64,000 nucleotides of DNA from positions 3,348,001-3,412,000 of the forward strand of contig NC_079246.1 of NCBI RefSeq assembly GCF_028009165.1, given 5' to 3'. The position numbers and the translations under genes were made by a program. This DNA comes from Akanthomyces muscarius (Eukaryota > Ascomycota > Sordariomycetes > Hypocreales > Cordycipitaceae). The notes beneath the pieces were generated by a model, which saw only the letters and a program-made list of their open reading frames with translations, did not search any database and had not been told where the DNA came from. Shown piece after piece: positions 20,840 through 31,096 of this stretch (the stretch's first letter is position 1; each line of letters starts with the position of its first letter).

Positions 20840-22278
20840 AGTGCCTCACCAAAAGCCCGAACTCGCCGAACCATCGGAGCATTCCGAACCTCACTCCGGA
20901 GAAGCGCTGTTTCCGCTGCATTTTTCAGTGGCAACCATGTAGGGCGCGGACGAGCTGATTGGAGAGAGATGATCTGATAAGATCATCCAAGTTTAACGCT
21001 GTCGGGCCAAGCCTTAAAACCCCACCTCGAGAGGAGCGCCAAGGCCAGCGTGCCCAATATGCAGTTCAGCGACGTGGGGAAAACAGCCGATTCTGTCGGT
21101 AGCCGAGTCATAAGCGTGCCAAGTTTAAATATTGAGTGGCCAAGAGTCCACCCCATTACACGTGGAAACTCAGGATTTAGAGGCGGCGGTTGGTTCCGAC
21201 CACAAGCTCACGGGTTTGGCTCGGTCGAAGCGTCGGGCCAAGCGACTATCCACCCAAGAGGCTCGCCAAGGCGGCGTACCGGCGTACCAAGCCGGTAACT
21301 CGTGTAAGCAAGTGCATCAAATTGGTTTTTGGGGCACATGCGGGCTTTGCTTTTGCAGAGCGGACTTCTTGTCCCGGCCCTCCAAGGTGCCAACACCGGC
21401 CATCACGCTCCGTTGTCGCTTGGTGGCATATTCAATTCGGCGAAGGTGTGGGCAAATGAAAGTCATCCCGTTTACCAAGACGGACATCCCGCTGTTGCCC
21501 TGCAACTGGGCCATAAGAACTGGGGCAGCGACACAACTTTCACAAGAGCCTTTGTCGAGGGCCGGTGGCGAGAAACTTTGATCAGCTTGCTCATCTCTGG
21601 TGTCATTCTTATCGACCTCGGGCTCATGTTCAAAGTATACTTGAGCCATTAGCTAGACCTCTTACAACTTGTGGCTTGGTTCACAGCGTATCGATTTCCA
21701 TGCTTTCCAAAGGTTGGCGGAACAAGACGAAACAAAATGAAACGGCCTATTTCGTTTCCTCAAGTTTGGTGGCTTGCTGCCTATACCAAACCAGAGTAAG
21801 TATATAACGGCAAGAACGGGTGCCGCGGAAGCCTCGCCCCCTCTTCTGTCATTGCTCAGCTCCGGCTTCGTTGAGCCGGCACAGTACTTCTATCTTGTAC
21901 GCTCTGTCTGATTTCGCAGACTCTTGCGCCACGAAACTAGAGGGTCACGCGCTCCGATACATGCCGACAAGGAAGTCTGCTCGCACCCTTGACTCTTCAC
22001 ATGTTAGATCTCTTACCATTGACTTGACCTGCGGCAGCTTTGCAAACCGTAAAGATTATCGGCTATTGACAGTAGCGCAGTGCAGGTAAGCCATGTAAGC
22101 GACATCGACCGGGGGCAGCCATTAGCTAGGTATAAATGAAGAATAGAGAATAAAGGGAAAACAAAGAGACAACAAAAGATCACTCAAGATAAAAGAAATA
22201 AACAAAGACACATAATCAAAGAGAACTGTTAATAATCCATTGAGTTTTTAAACTTAATTCAGCATGCTACCCTAAGCA

Positions 22279-22331
22279 TTGCTTTAGTAAGGGACTTCAA
22301 GTTCTTTGCTTTAGTTAAGGACTTTAACTTG
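22279..22331. repeat. Two-copy tandem repeat of about 27 bp
   Basis: Copy 1 is TTGCTTTAGTAAGGGACTTC and onward (22279-22304). Copy 2 is TTGCTTTAGTTAAGGACTTT and onward (22306-22331). It sits in an AT-rich patch that looks like an old element end. Confidence 0.6.
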
Positions 22332-22586
22332 CTTATGGTAGGTACCGTCACGATTCTAAAAAAAATAGTACTTTTTTAGCACACTTACTCTGTTCCTCTA
22401 CCGCCGGAGAATGACGTGTTAGGTTTGTCTTAGGCTAGCGTGATGCTAACTCAGACATCATCCGCCATTGGAGGAAGCTACGCAGGTAAGCCGGCCTTAG
22501 TAGCGAAACGTTGAAATTACATTTATATCGACAGGGCGCGCCGAGGCGCAGTGTGAAGCCATGCTTTTTAGTCTTGACGAATATTA

Positions 22587-23594
22587 CTAACTAAATTTGC
22601 TGGTATCAAAAGCCTGCACCTTTCCTTCGCTTGTAGCCACATAGAGCACGTTTGTATCAGTAGCGCTTCGTCCGAACTGGCAAGATGTATCACCTGGGAT
22701 AGTGGTCGAGTTCGCGCCGCCCGCCACCACCCGCATTTCACCCGCCAAACTCGCTGCCACGATTGAGCCATCCGTGTTTGTTGCCAACCAAGCCGTGTCC
22801 TCCTCGCCAGGACCAAAGGCAAAGTCGTCCAACGTCTCTGACGCAATTGTCGCCACAATTTCTACTTGGCTGCCGTCGGCAGTAGTGCCGTCGCTATTTG
22901 CCTTGACCCTGTAGAATGTATGCGTAGAAAGGTTCGTGAAGTAGAGGTAGCCTTTGTGCATATGCAACCCATTTAGGCCGATGCCAAAGGGATTTCCTGC
23001 CGTTGCCTTCATTTCGTCAAAGCTTTGGCTTATTTTGGTGTCGCCGCTTGTCACATTTACATGGTAGACAACGCCATTTGTGGAATCAGCAATGAGAGCC
23101 AAGTCCTTATACCCGGGCACAGACGAAAGGCCGTTGAGAAATCGGGCACCAGTTAATGGGATAGCTTCCTTAAGCTGCGGCTGGCAACTGTGGGTAAAGT
23201 CGACTGTCCACACACCCCACGAGCCCTCGATGCCGTCCAAGCCCTCCAGGCTCCCCCCAGCAATGGCATAGTTATCCTCACCAATCTCAGAGATGCCCGA
23301 AAATGATGTGATCGAGGCGACCGTGAAAATGGGATTAATAGAGGGGCTATTGCTGTCCAAGTGTGACACCTCATAAAGAGTCGCATTGGGCAAAACTGTA
23401 GTGAGTAAGAGGTTGCCGTTTGGGCGAACAGCAATACTCTCGAACCATGTGTCTTGAAGTTGGACTATCAGGCGGCTTGGAAGTTCGGCGCTACTGTTGT
23501 CGCGACGGTCTAGCGTAGCAAAGCCCGCCGTTGAGGGCATCGCTGAAAGCAACAGTAATGGCGCAACAGCCACGGTATGTATAAGAAAACGCAT
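22587..23594 (-). CDS. Secreted SMP-30/gluconolactonase-like beta-propeller protein
   Basis: This 335-residue intronless protein has a signal peptide (MRFLIHTVAVAPLLLLSAMPSTAG). The sequence fits a six-bladed calcium-type propeller of the SMP-30/gluconolactonase group: WFESIAVRPNGNLLLTTVL, LIADSTNGVVYHVNV, GIGLNGLHMHKGYLYFTN and LDDFAFGPGEEDTAWLATN are typical blade strands. Fungal relatives include lactonases and the hetero-Diels-Alderases of some metabolite clusters. Which, if either, applies here cannot be told from sequence. Several N-glycosylation sites (NSS, NAT, NVT, NLS, NST) support secretion. A TATAAAAG box lies 90 bp upstream. Confidence 0.78.
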   Translation of the reverse strand: MRFLIHTVAVAPLLLLSAMPSTAGFATLDRRDNSSAELPSRLIVQLQDTWFESIAVRPNGNLLLTTVLPNATLYEVSHLDSNSPSINPIFTVASITSFSGISEIGEDNYAIAGGSLEGLDGIEGSWGVWTVDFTHSCQPQLKEAIPLTGARFLNGLSSVPGYKDLALIADSTNGVVYHVNVTSGDTKISQSFDEMKATAGNPFGIGLNGLHMHKGYLYFTNLSTHTFYRVKANSDGTTADGSQVEIVATIASETLDDFAFGPGEEDTAWLATNTDGSIVAASLAGEMRVVAGGANSTTIPGDTSCQFGRSATDTNVLYVATSEGKVQAFDTSKFS

Positions 23595-23683
23595 TATGAA
23601 TGAATCTTGACTGTCTGTAAGAGTGATAGAAAGTAGTACTGCGAAGATGAGAATGATGTAGCAGCCCAGTGCCAGCCGGCACC

Positions 23684-23691
23684 CTTTTATA
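23684..23691 (-). promoter_or_regulatory. TATA box of the beta-propeller gene
   Basis: TATAAAAG on the minus strand, 90 bp upstream of the ATG at 23594. Confidence 0.5.
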
Positions 23692-24530
23692 TGTAGTGAA
23701 GTACTCTACCGGCTCGCCGTCAAGCCCCCGAGAAACAGACTCTACCCAAAAAATTAACCGCGAATGATCCCAAGTCCTCTGCGCGGAAACCTGTGCTGCG
23801 TAATCCACGAGGCCACGCGGCACGGCCATCTACAATTTAACTTTATGCAGGACTCTTGGCTATGTCCTATGTCCGAAGCCGCCATTTACAATCTATAGCG
23901 CCTAGTGTGCAAAATAGCTGTCTGTGCGAGGCTGGGGCTGAGTCGCGGGACTGGACCCCTACAATGTAGGTGATAGCTTAGCGGGCAGGGGCACTATTTT
24001 TAAAGGTTGTCAAGCCTATTCTGAGTGTATACAGCTTTCCTTCCATGCACTGAATTGAACGAGAATAGACACTACAAAATGCGCTGATTAAGTGGCTGGC
24101 GCGCGGTGAGTTGCTTTAACATTTTCTCGCCAGACAATAACTGTATCAGCTCAATTCAAAGTCTAATGGCGTTTGATGGTGGTCAGTCACTACGTTGCTT
24201 CCAGCGCCGCGTAGATGTGTGGCGGCAGTCTTGAAGCTTTGGTCTACAGGCAAATTTAATCTGTGAGACACGCCTCCCCCCCAACAAGCCTCTGTTATCA
24301 TTGAAGCTACCTCTTGCAAATTTCCAACTTGAGACTAGACTAGCCCTGTCGTACGGAGTAAAATGTTTTTACGAATGTTGCATGGGAGCTCTTTCGCTGT
24401 CACTTGGCAATCGAACCTTTGGGCTCCCACGGCAGTGGCATCAGGGTAGGAAATATTACACGAATAGGATGACACCAAGATGCTTACGTCGCTGGTTGCT
24501 GAATGTAATAATACTGTGATAGCTATCTAA
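23692..24530. other. Intergenic, no recognised feature
   Basis: This joins the propeller promoter to the 3' end of the DJ-1 gene. No frame with a recognisable domain, RNA or clear repeat. Confidence 0.45.
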
Positions 24531-25440
24531 TTAATTGCGTACAGTCGAGGTTTTCGTACCTGTCGCCTCAGCTCTCGGAGGACTCGCCTTTCCCTGTCGG
24601 CCGGTCATCAAGCTTAATATCCAGCCTCTGACCAACTGCCACACAAATTTCAAGTAGAACTGCGACTGGCCTTCACCATAGAATTGTCCGCGATCGCCAA
24701 CCTCTGTCATCATCAATCCCATCTCCACAACCGGCTTTTGCCACCGTTGTTTGGCTCGGGCGTAAGCGGCAACAAGTTCGTTACCGTTGGTGATACCACC
24801 TAAAAGAGTAGCCTCATCGTTAGCACGGTGAATTGCCCATGCGTGAGCGATGCGTTAACATCATGCAACAAAATAGTGCATTTTTGGGCTTACCACTCGA
24901 CCAAAAGTTTCCATCTTGCACCCACCGATAGCTGTCTCCAACCAGTTTCATGCTGGGAAACTTTTTGCTCAGGATATCCTGCATCCCCCGAGGCCCGCTC
25001 GCCCTCTTGCCATCGACAATGCCTGCAGAGGCGCATATCAAGATCCCTGTACAAATGCACAAGATGTCGACGCCGGGAGTCCCAGCTTGCTGTCTCAGCC
25101 AATGTAGTGCGTCGTCGGTGAACTCGCTGGACGGATCCGGCCCAGGCACCGCGACAATGTCCAGCTTCCCAGGTGACACTTCTTCGTCAGTATACACGTG
25201 CGTAGCCTTGAGGACGGCACCGGACGTCATTGGAATGTCGTTGCCCTGCTCCGGTGTGGTGATGTAGTACACAGAGACGTCGGGGGCCAGATCGAGGAGA
25301 TGGGTGGGAAGGAGTGGTTGGGCACGGAAAATAGCACCGAAATATTCTTTTGACATGACGCCAAGTACGTCTATGCAGGCCACGTCGAGAAATTGAGCGC
25401 CGCAAGGTACAAACACACCGATCCTTATGTGCTGAGACAT
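24531..25440 (-). CDS. DJ-1/PfpI family protein (isonitrile-hydratase-like)
   Basis: This 271-residue protein has two exons, 25440-24894 and 24799-24531, joined in phase as WSSGGITNGNELVAAY. It belongs to the class I glutamine-amidotransferase-like PfpI/DJ-1 superfamily. The nucleophile elbow is ICTGILICASAGIVDGKRA with Cys130. An early acidic region (GAQFLDVACIDVLGV) fits the isonitrile hydratase/ThiJ branch. The C-terminal Q-x-Q-F-Y-L-K-F segment after the intron completes the fold. Members act as hydratases, glyoxalases or proteases, so the reaction here is not certain. There is no signal peptide; it is probably cytosolic. Exon 1 alone would run on to a stop at 24820, but that extension has no family character. 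Confidence 0.82.
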
Positions 25441-26514
25441 TGTGGATTGCAGAGGTGGGCTGACTGAAGAGCTTCGATGAAAGAGAATAAATTAGAAAAT
25501 GGTCTACTAGGTCAAAATAAATGAGATTCTTGACGCGACGCCGTGAGCATTCCATGAAAGTCTTGTCATTTATAGCAGCAGCAAATAGTCTCGTGCGCAC
25601 GCCTGTAGAACATGTCCCATATGCTGCCTAGTTGCGACTCTGGCGAGCCGGGCTCAGGATCCGGACCCGCTCGGAGCTTCTTCTCTGTTCAGCGCTCTGA
25701 TTCCTGCTATACAAATACACTGTGACATGACCAGGTAGGGCCGGGGAGTGCTCCATGGCGACAGCCAGATTAGGCTCCTAACGTTAGTAACAGTAAGATC
25801 CGGATCTGCTCGGAGTTTTCTTCCTTATTAGGTACTTTGATTCCTGCTATACAAATACACTGCAGCATGACCAGCTAGGACCGGGCAGTGCCCCGCGACC
25901 ACAGCCGGATCAGGCTACTGGTAAGTAGCAGTAACATCCGGACCCGCTCGGAAGGTTAAGTTATTTAGTAAGTGCTGGGACCCCTACTAAAAGCATTGAC
26001 CCCGTCATATGAATGATGGGAGTCAAGCAATATCGCTAGTTTCCCTCGGCTCTCCGCGCACAAATGTACTATACAGACTACTGTTTGGCATGTAGATATA
26101 CCTAGTCGGCCAGTACATGCTTCGACTGGGGCCCATGGAAGGTACCCTCCTTCAACACGCGACTCACCAGCTCACAGCAATTTAGTCAAGCACCTTTCCG
26201 GTCTCGTGCTGGCAAAGGACGAGGCCACCTTTTCGCGTGAGATACCTTTGCCACAGGCTGAGGAGTTGTCCGTGCATCGATACGGCAAAGTTCTCAGTCA
26301 CCTACGTTATAGCCGCCCCTTCTCGGATACATGCTGGTCATGAACAACGATGCTGATTGGCACCGCCGAAATCCGAATGTCATGCGGAATAGGTGCCAAA
26401 CTTTAAGTGAGCGAGCACAACGCTGGTTCACTATAGTGGCTACTGCAAATTAGAGAACAACCTCTACATTAGACTTATACCTAGGTTATGAGATCAATTC
26501 ACTTTAATCTTGCT
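25441..26514. other. Intergenic with tandem duplication
   Basis: Contains the promoter of the DJ-1 gene and the 139-bp tandem duplication listed separately. No supported gene. Confidence 0.45.
25658..25955. repeat. Tandem duplication, about 139-bp unit, 2.1 copies
   Basis: Units begin with GATCCGGACCCGCTCGGAG at 25658, GATCCGGATCTGCTCGGAG at 25797 and CATCCGGACCCGCTCGG at 25935. Each contains GATTCCTGCTATACAAATAC. The spacing is 139 then 138 bp. The copies have diverged mostly by transitions. No open frame spans them. Each unit carries CGG/CCG triplets of the kind bound by Zn2Cys6 factors. Confidence 0.8.
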
Positions 26515-27691
26515 TTAGACTATTATAGCCACCTTCTTGAGCTCGTGCATAAGCTTCTCCGTCTCTAGCGTCTGCTCTATGGTCGAGTAGGCACCTACAT
26601 CGCCCTTGGCAACGGCCTCGTAGAAGCGCATCGTGTTACCGCCCATAGGCCCCATGTTGGCGTAGTAGTTCCCCTCCTTCTGGTTGAATTCAATCTCCTC
26701 AGAGTCGGCCACGCCCTTCTTGAGGGTGATTTTGGCGCTGGTGGGGTTCATCTGGAAGACGCCAGGGCCGGCCGTGAAGGCGGCCTCGCCCTCGGTGCCG
26801 GTGATGAGCCAGCGGAAACCGACGCCGTCCGCGGGCAGAGGGCATGTGCGGATGGAAAGGGCGGCGGTGGCACCACTGTTCATGATGCCTTGGACGGTGA
26901 GGATGTCTGGGGCAGTGATCTTGTAGTTGGGCTTTGTGACCTTGCCGGCGTTGCCGACGAGGTTGGTCGTCCTGACCTGGGTTTTGAATATGGACTGGAC
27001 GGACTTGAAGCCCCCAAGGACACTAACTAAGGCATCGAGTGCTACACGAGACAGATCAGTACAGTATCGTTGTAGTCTAGGTGAGAGACGCACGGTGACC
27101 GAGCAGGATGTTTACACGACTGATACCAGCGCTGATATCGAAAAAGCCTTCCGTAGACTCGGGCCACATGGGAGGCGTCCCCATGGCGTTCTGCGCTGTA
27201 AACTGGGTATGGACAATTTCACCGAGGACCTTGCTCGCAAGGATCTCCTTGAGCTTGAGGACTGCCGGGTCGGCGCGGGCCTGGGCGGCCACGAAAACCT
27301 TGACGTCGTTGGCATTGGCCAGCTCGATGAGCTCCTCAGTCTGCTCAACGGTAGGCATGAAGGGAAATTCGACGATGACGTTCTTCTTGGCGACGAGAGC
27401 GGGCTTGACGAGCTCGTAGTGACGGTTGATATTCACGGCCACTGAAATCAGGTCGACGTTGGGGTCGGCGGCAATGTCCTGAGGCGAGCCGTAAGCCTTG
27501 ACGGTGGCTGGCAGCTTGTGGGCGTCGATGGAACGTTGGGCCGAGGCGACAGATGAGTTGGCGACGGCGACGAGTTCAAAGTGCGGCGAGTTGTTGATGG
27601 CATCCATGTGCTGGATGCCCCATTCGCCAGGCCTGTAGCCTTCGCTGCGGACGGGGCCGAGACCAATGAGACCAACGCGGATGAGACCCAT
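26515..27691 (-). CDS. Gal80-like Gfo/Idh/MocA family protein
   Basis: This 374-residue protein has two exons, 27691-27094 and 27041-26515, joined in phase as ILLGHPLDALVSVLGG. The N-terminal Rossmann fold starts RVGLIGLGPV (residues 5-14), and the C-terminal domain is of GFO/IDH type. The segments HYELVKPALVAKKNVIVEFPFM, QARADPAVLKLKEILASK and WLITGTEGEAAF are closest, in my judgement, to the Gal80 branch. The family's catalytic EKP motif reads EFP here (Glu108-Phe109-Pro110), so the active-site lysine is missing, as in Gal80 itself. It may therefore bind NAD(P) without being an enzyme. It is divergent from a Zn2Cys6 factor 793 bp away. An ordinary dehydrogenase role is the alternative. Confidence 0.83.
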
Positions 27692-28484
27692 CCTGTTTGT
27701 GATACTTGGATATAGTATGGAGTTGTTGTTATGGGCTGGTGGTTGCCAATGCTATCAAGTGTCATGAGTGTAAGAGCGTAGTTGATTGCGATGCTGTCTC
27801 AAATGAGACATGATGGTGGCTGAGCGGGCCATTTATACTGTTTGACCAATGTTGATGGCTATCGACTGATGAACAAGTCAAGTGAGGCGACCCGCTGTAT
27901 CGGCTTGCGATGTTTCGCCTGCCTCTCGGTGCTACCATCCAGCCGAGACGGTAGGCGCTCAAACTTGACCTAGCATTTTACTGACTAAACTCCGAGTTGA
28001 AGACTTGGATTGGTCATCACTCGGAGAAGGCTGGATTCCGTGATTCGTAGTCTTCTGGGCTGAATCAATGTAAGACACTGCGATTTATGCTGCCGAGCAC
28101 TCTGACGTTAGAGCTCAAGAGAGTCCGAGACAGGGATCGGGAGGGATCCACCCCAAGTCCGACTGGCGCCAACTGCAACTACTTACTAGAGAACGTTAGT
28201 GTACAGGTTTTACACACAAAATGAGTGCTGATGGGGCCTCACTCTGTGTCTGTCTACTCCGGCGGCCCACCTGAACTCCGACCGCAATCGTCTTCCACCA
28301 TCTTCCCATTCTGCGCTCAGAATCTAGGGAATCAGCTTCTTTTTGCCCTTGCCAAGCGTCTCAGCCCCGAAACTCTCGGAGGAGAGAGGCGCGATCCTTG
28401 TCCCCCGACCACCCCGTCTGTACCCCGGCGGCTTCGCCGCTTCTCGGCGGCTTTGACAGGCAGCCAGCTCACCAAGGACTGGCC
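27692..28484. promoter_or_regulatory. Divergent intergenic region, Gal80-like protein / Zn2Cys6 factor
   Basis: The 793 bp between two start codons must hold both promoters. Short upstream ATGs precede the transcription factor at 28221 (about 18 codons) and 28231 (a long overlapping frame), so if included in the mRNA they could lower its translation. CGG/CCG triplets are present but no perfect pair was confirmed. Confidence 0.4.
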
Positions 28485-30192
28485 ATGCCAATCTCGAGGA
28501 AGAAGTCGTGCGCTCACTGTCGCCAATCCAAGCTGCGCTGCAACCTTGACACGCCGTCGTGCTCGCAGTGCACGCGGCGCTGCTTCAAGTGTGTTTACGA
28601 CGGTAGGGACTTGGATCGCGTGGCTCCCTACTCCTTCCAAGCCTCGTCCACGTCGGCGGCCTCCATTTCGGATCTATCGTCTGCGGTGGACACGTCGGCC
28701 GCCATCAACGCCTTCGAGCATTCTGACGTCATCTCTGGGACAGCCACTGGCCTCGCCGCGACAGCAGCAGAAGACGATGCGCTGCTCGACTTCAGTGGTG
28801 GAGGTTTATCCATTGACTGGCTCGCCCAAGGCCACCCTGCGTACTCTGTCCTGGAGTCGCCCAATTCTTTCGACATCGACACCATCGAGCTGCCAACCGT
28901 CGCTTCACGAGATTTCTTCTACGGCACCCACAAACAGCAAAACTTTACCACTCTCAATACTGAAGTCCAGCACTTCCCGCATCGCAGCACCGTCAACCCG
29001 GAGCTGTCGCAGAGAGACACTCGAGGAGCACTCAGCCCAGCCCACGATGTCCACCTCGTCTCCATCACTGCGCCCTCGGACCAGAAGATCCTGCGAAGGC
29101 GCATATTCCTCAAGGACTGCGTACTGACATCCGTAGTTCTTGGCCAGCTGACAGGCTACCCCAAGATGATGGTCGAGGGCGACCTGCTGCCGCCATTCAT
29201 CCAGCCGCCCTGCCACTATGACGAGGAACAGGCTCCCAGGTGCCGCGTCGCTGGTAGTCACAAATGCCTGCCCGAAATCCTCGCCATCTGTGCCAGCTTA
29301 GTGGAGATGTTCTACTCGCGGACGCAGGCCAACGAACGATTTGTGTGGACGACTATCTACGCTGAGCGGGCCAGGCTGCGTAAGAAGGTGTGTTCTGAAA
29401 ATAGTTCATCGTCTTCATTGTAATGTGCTGATGTACTCTCTAGTTTGCTACATTTGATCGTCATGATCAACTCGCTGCCGTCCAGTCCGTCACTGTATTC
29501 ATGCTCTTACAGGCTGACGATCCGAGTACCATCGATAGAAACGACTCGGGAGCCCTTCTCGGCACAGCTATGGTGGGTAGGGGATGGACTTCACTTCTTG
29601 TATTTTTCTAACATCGACATAGGAGTTCATCGTCATCTTGTCGAGCAATCACACGCGGCAGCCTGAACCGCTGAGGATGCGGCCGGTCCGACGCGAATGG
29701 GCTTTTCATGAGTCTCTCAGACGGTACGTTCTTCGCTGATTTACAAGACTCGACCTTGTGCTGTCACTTCTGACGAGCAAGTACAGTATAGCGTCCATCT
29801 TTTGCATCGTAGACCTCCTCCTCGAAGGCATGCACCCTCCCGAGGGCCATACCTGCGAGGAGGGCGTTGCCTTTGCCCGGAACCTTCTGCCTTGCAGCCG
29901 GGACCTCTGGGAGGCGCGCTCGACTAGCCGCTGGATCATGCACTATGACAGTTATCTATTGCGCAGCGAGACGGACGAGGAACTGAGGGGCCATCGCTTG
30001 CTCGAGTCGAAACTGTCGAGCGGCCACAGTGGCATCCACAGCAGCTGCATGGGATCGCCAGAAAGCAGGAGCCCGGATGCAGATGTGCTGCGGTGGTGCG
30101 AGGGGCTGGACATGCTGGGCACGCTGATTTGGATGGTGGTACCTCTATATCGCTATCGAATCGAGCAAAGCCGGGAGCGAATGGCTGGGTAA
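28485..30192 (+). CDS. Zn2Cys6 (Gal4-type) transcription factor
   Basis: A 512-residue nuclear regulator. The exons are 28485-29387, 29444-29572, 29623-29723 and 29787-30192; all junctions keep phase. The binuclear zinc cluster is CAHCRQSKLRC-6-CSQC-6-C, with Cys9, 12, 19, 26, 29 and 36, right after the start MPISRKKS. That placement supports this ATG; the frame upstream has none. Ser/Thr/Ala-rich linker sequence follows. The C-terminal regulatory half includes ILRRRIFLKDCVLTSVVLG, ASLVEMFYSRTQANERFVW and RREWAFHESLRRIASIFCIVDLLLEG, common in fungal pathway regulators. Its targets are unknown; the divergent Gal80-like gene is the obvious candidate partner or target. Confidence 0.85.
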
Positions 30193-31096
30193 TATATGAG
30201 GAGATCTTTCTACTATGAACCAGCGGCAACTCAAGTGCTTACCCCGACCCTAACCCTAGGTAAAACTAAGGTCTCATGATCAGACTTGCACCTTTTGCCA
30301 AGTGCCACTGTATGACGTTGCCATGCCCTCCCTATTTGCAAACAGCCCCTCTGCTTGGAGCCATGCGGCGCCTGTATTCCATTTGTTTTTGACTTATTTC
30401 AAGTTCATTTGCTTCTCTGGCGTGCTGGGCCCTCCCGCGATTAGATCGAAAGCCCAGGAACGCCCCGGGCCAAGCTGGCCACCTCGTCTCACCCGCAGCT
30501 GGTTAGCCAACCGATGGCCCTACCCGCCATCTGCGACATTGAAAATCGAATGGCCCGGACATCGTGCTTTCACGGGTTTTACGTCGCAGTACCTGGAATC
30601 GGAGCTCCATAATATAACGCCTCGAGAGTAAGAATTACGCATGGCCATATTTGTTGTGAAGCGAATTGATGCAGCCACGCATAATTCGCCTGAGTACCGC
30701 CGACTTCGTCATAGCAGCTAGGCGGCGTGGTGGGCAATCACCGCCGAGTGTGCCAGAGTCTAGTCTCTAGGTAATTTTGAGTCGTGTTCTCTGTTCACTT
30801 CAATCCCGGAAACCTTTGTACGGCCCTTATTTTCTTGATTCAAACTCTCTAATGCAGAAAATGCAGATGCCAAGAGCAAACCCGAGCGTCTTGGACGGGG
30901 CTCTTCAGCATGCCACATCTACGGCGCCTGCGCCCAAGCCACTTTGTGGTTCTCAAAAATAGGAAGAGTACACGTCACGGCGCACACAGAGATTCCAGTT
31001 CAACGCTTGTTCCAAATACTTCACTCGATGCCGAAAGAAGCCCCCATCAGCGACATGAGTTTTAGTCGCCTATTTGATGAGGTGGCTCCCTACGGC
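30193..31096. other. Intergenic, no recognised gene
   Basis: This lies downstream of the transcription factor and of the convergent desaturase. A short telomere-like stretch, CCCTAACCCTA, occurs at 30248-30258. Two repeats are too few to mean an internal telomere. No domain-bearing frame. Confidence 0.45.

Larger units (their letters stand above)
20749..22586. other. 1.8-kb intergenic with AT-rich repeat relic
   Basis: No supported gene. Opposed frames at 21317-21652 are open on both strands but show no domain. From about 22130 to 22400 the sequence turns AT- and purine-rich and carries the tandem repeat listed next, as expected of a decayed repeat. Confidence 0.45.

Noticed and set aside
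21317..21652. Overlapping open frames on both strands
   Set aside because: Neither product shows a domain, signal peptide or intron context.
28231..29127. Long frame overlapping the start of the Zn2Cys6 gene
   Set aside because: Same strand, other frame; the product is Ser/Arg/Pro-rich without a domain, whereas the chosen frame has a perfect zinc cluster. Only its first ATG matters, as a possible upstream ATG.
30248..30258. CCCTAACCCTA telomere-like sequence
   Set aside because: Fewer than two full repeats, with ordinary sequence on both sides; not evidence of an internal telomere.
1..31000. The accessory half as one secondary-metabolite cluster
   Set aside because: A P450, GMC oxidase, propeller, DJ-1 protein and Zn2Cys6 factor are present, but there is no polyketide, peptide or intact terpene synthase and the genes are interleaved with unrelated ones over long gaps.
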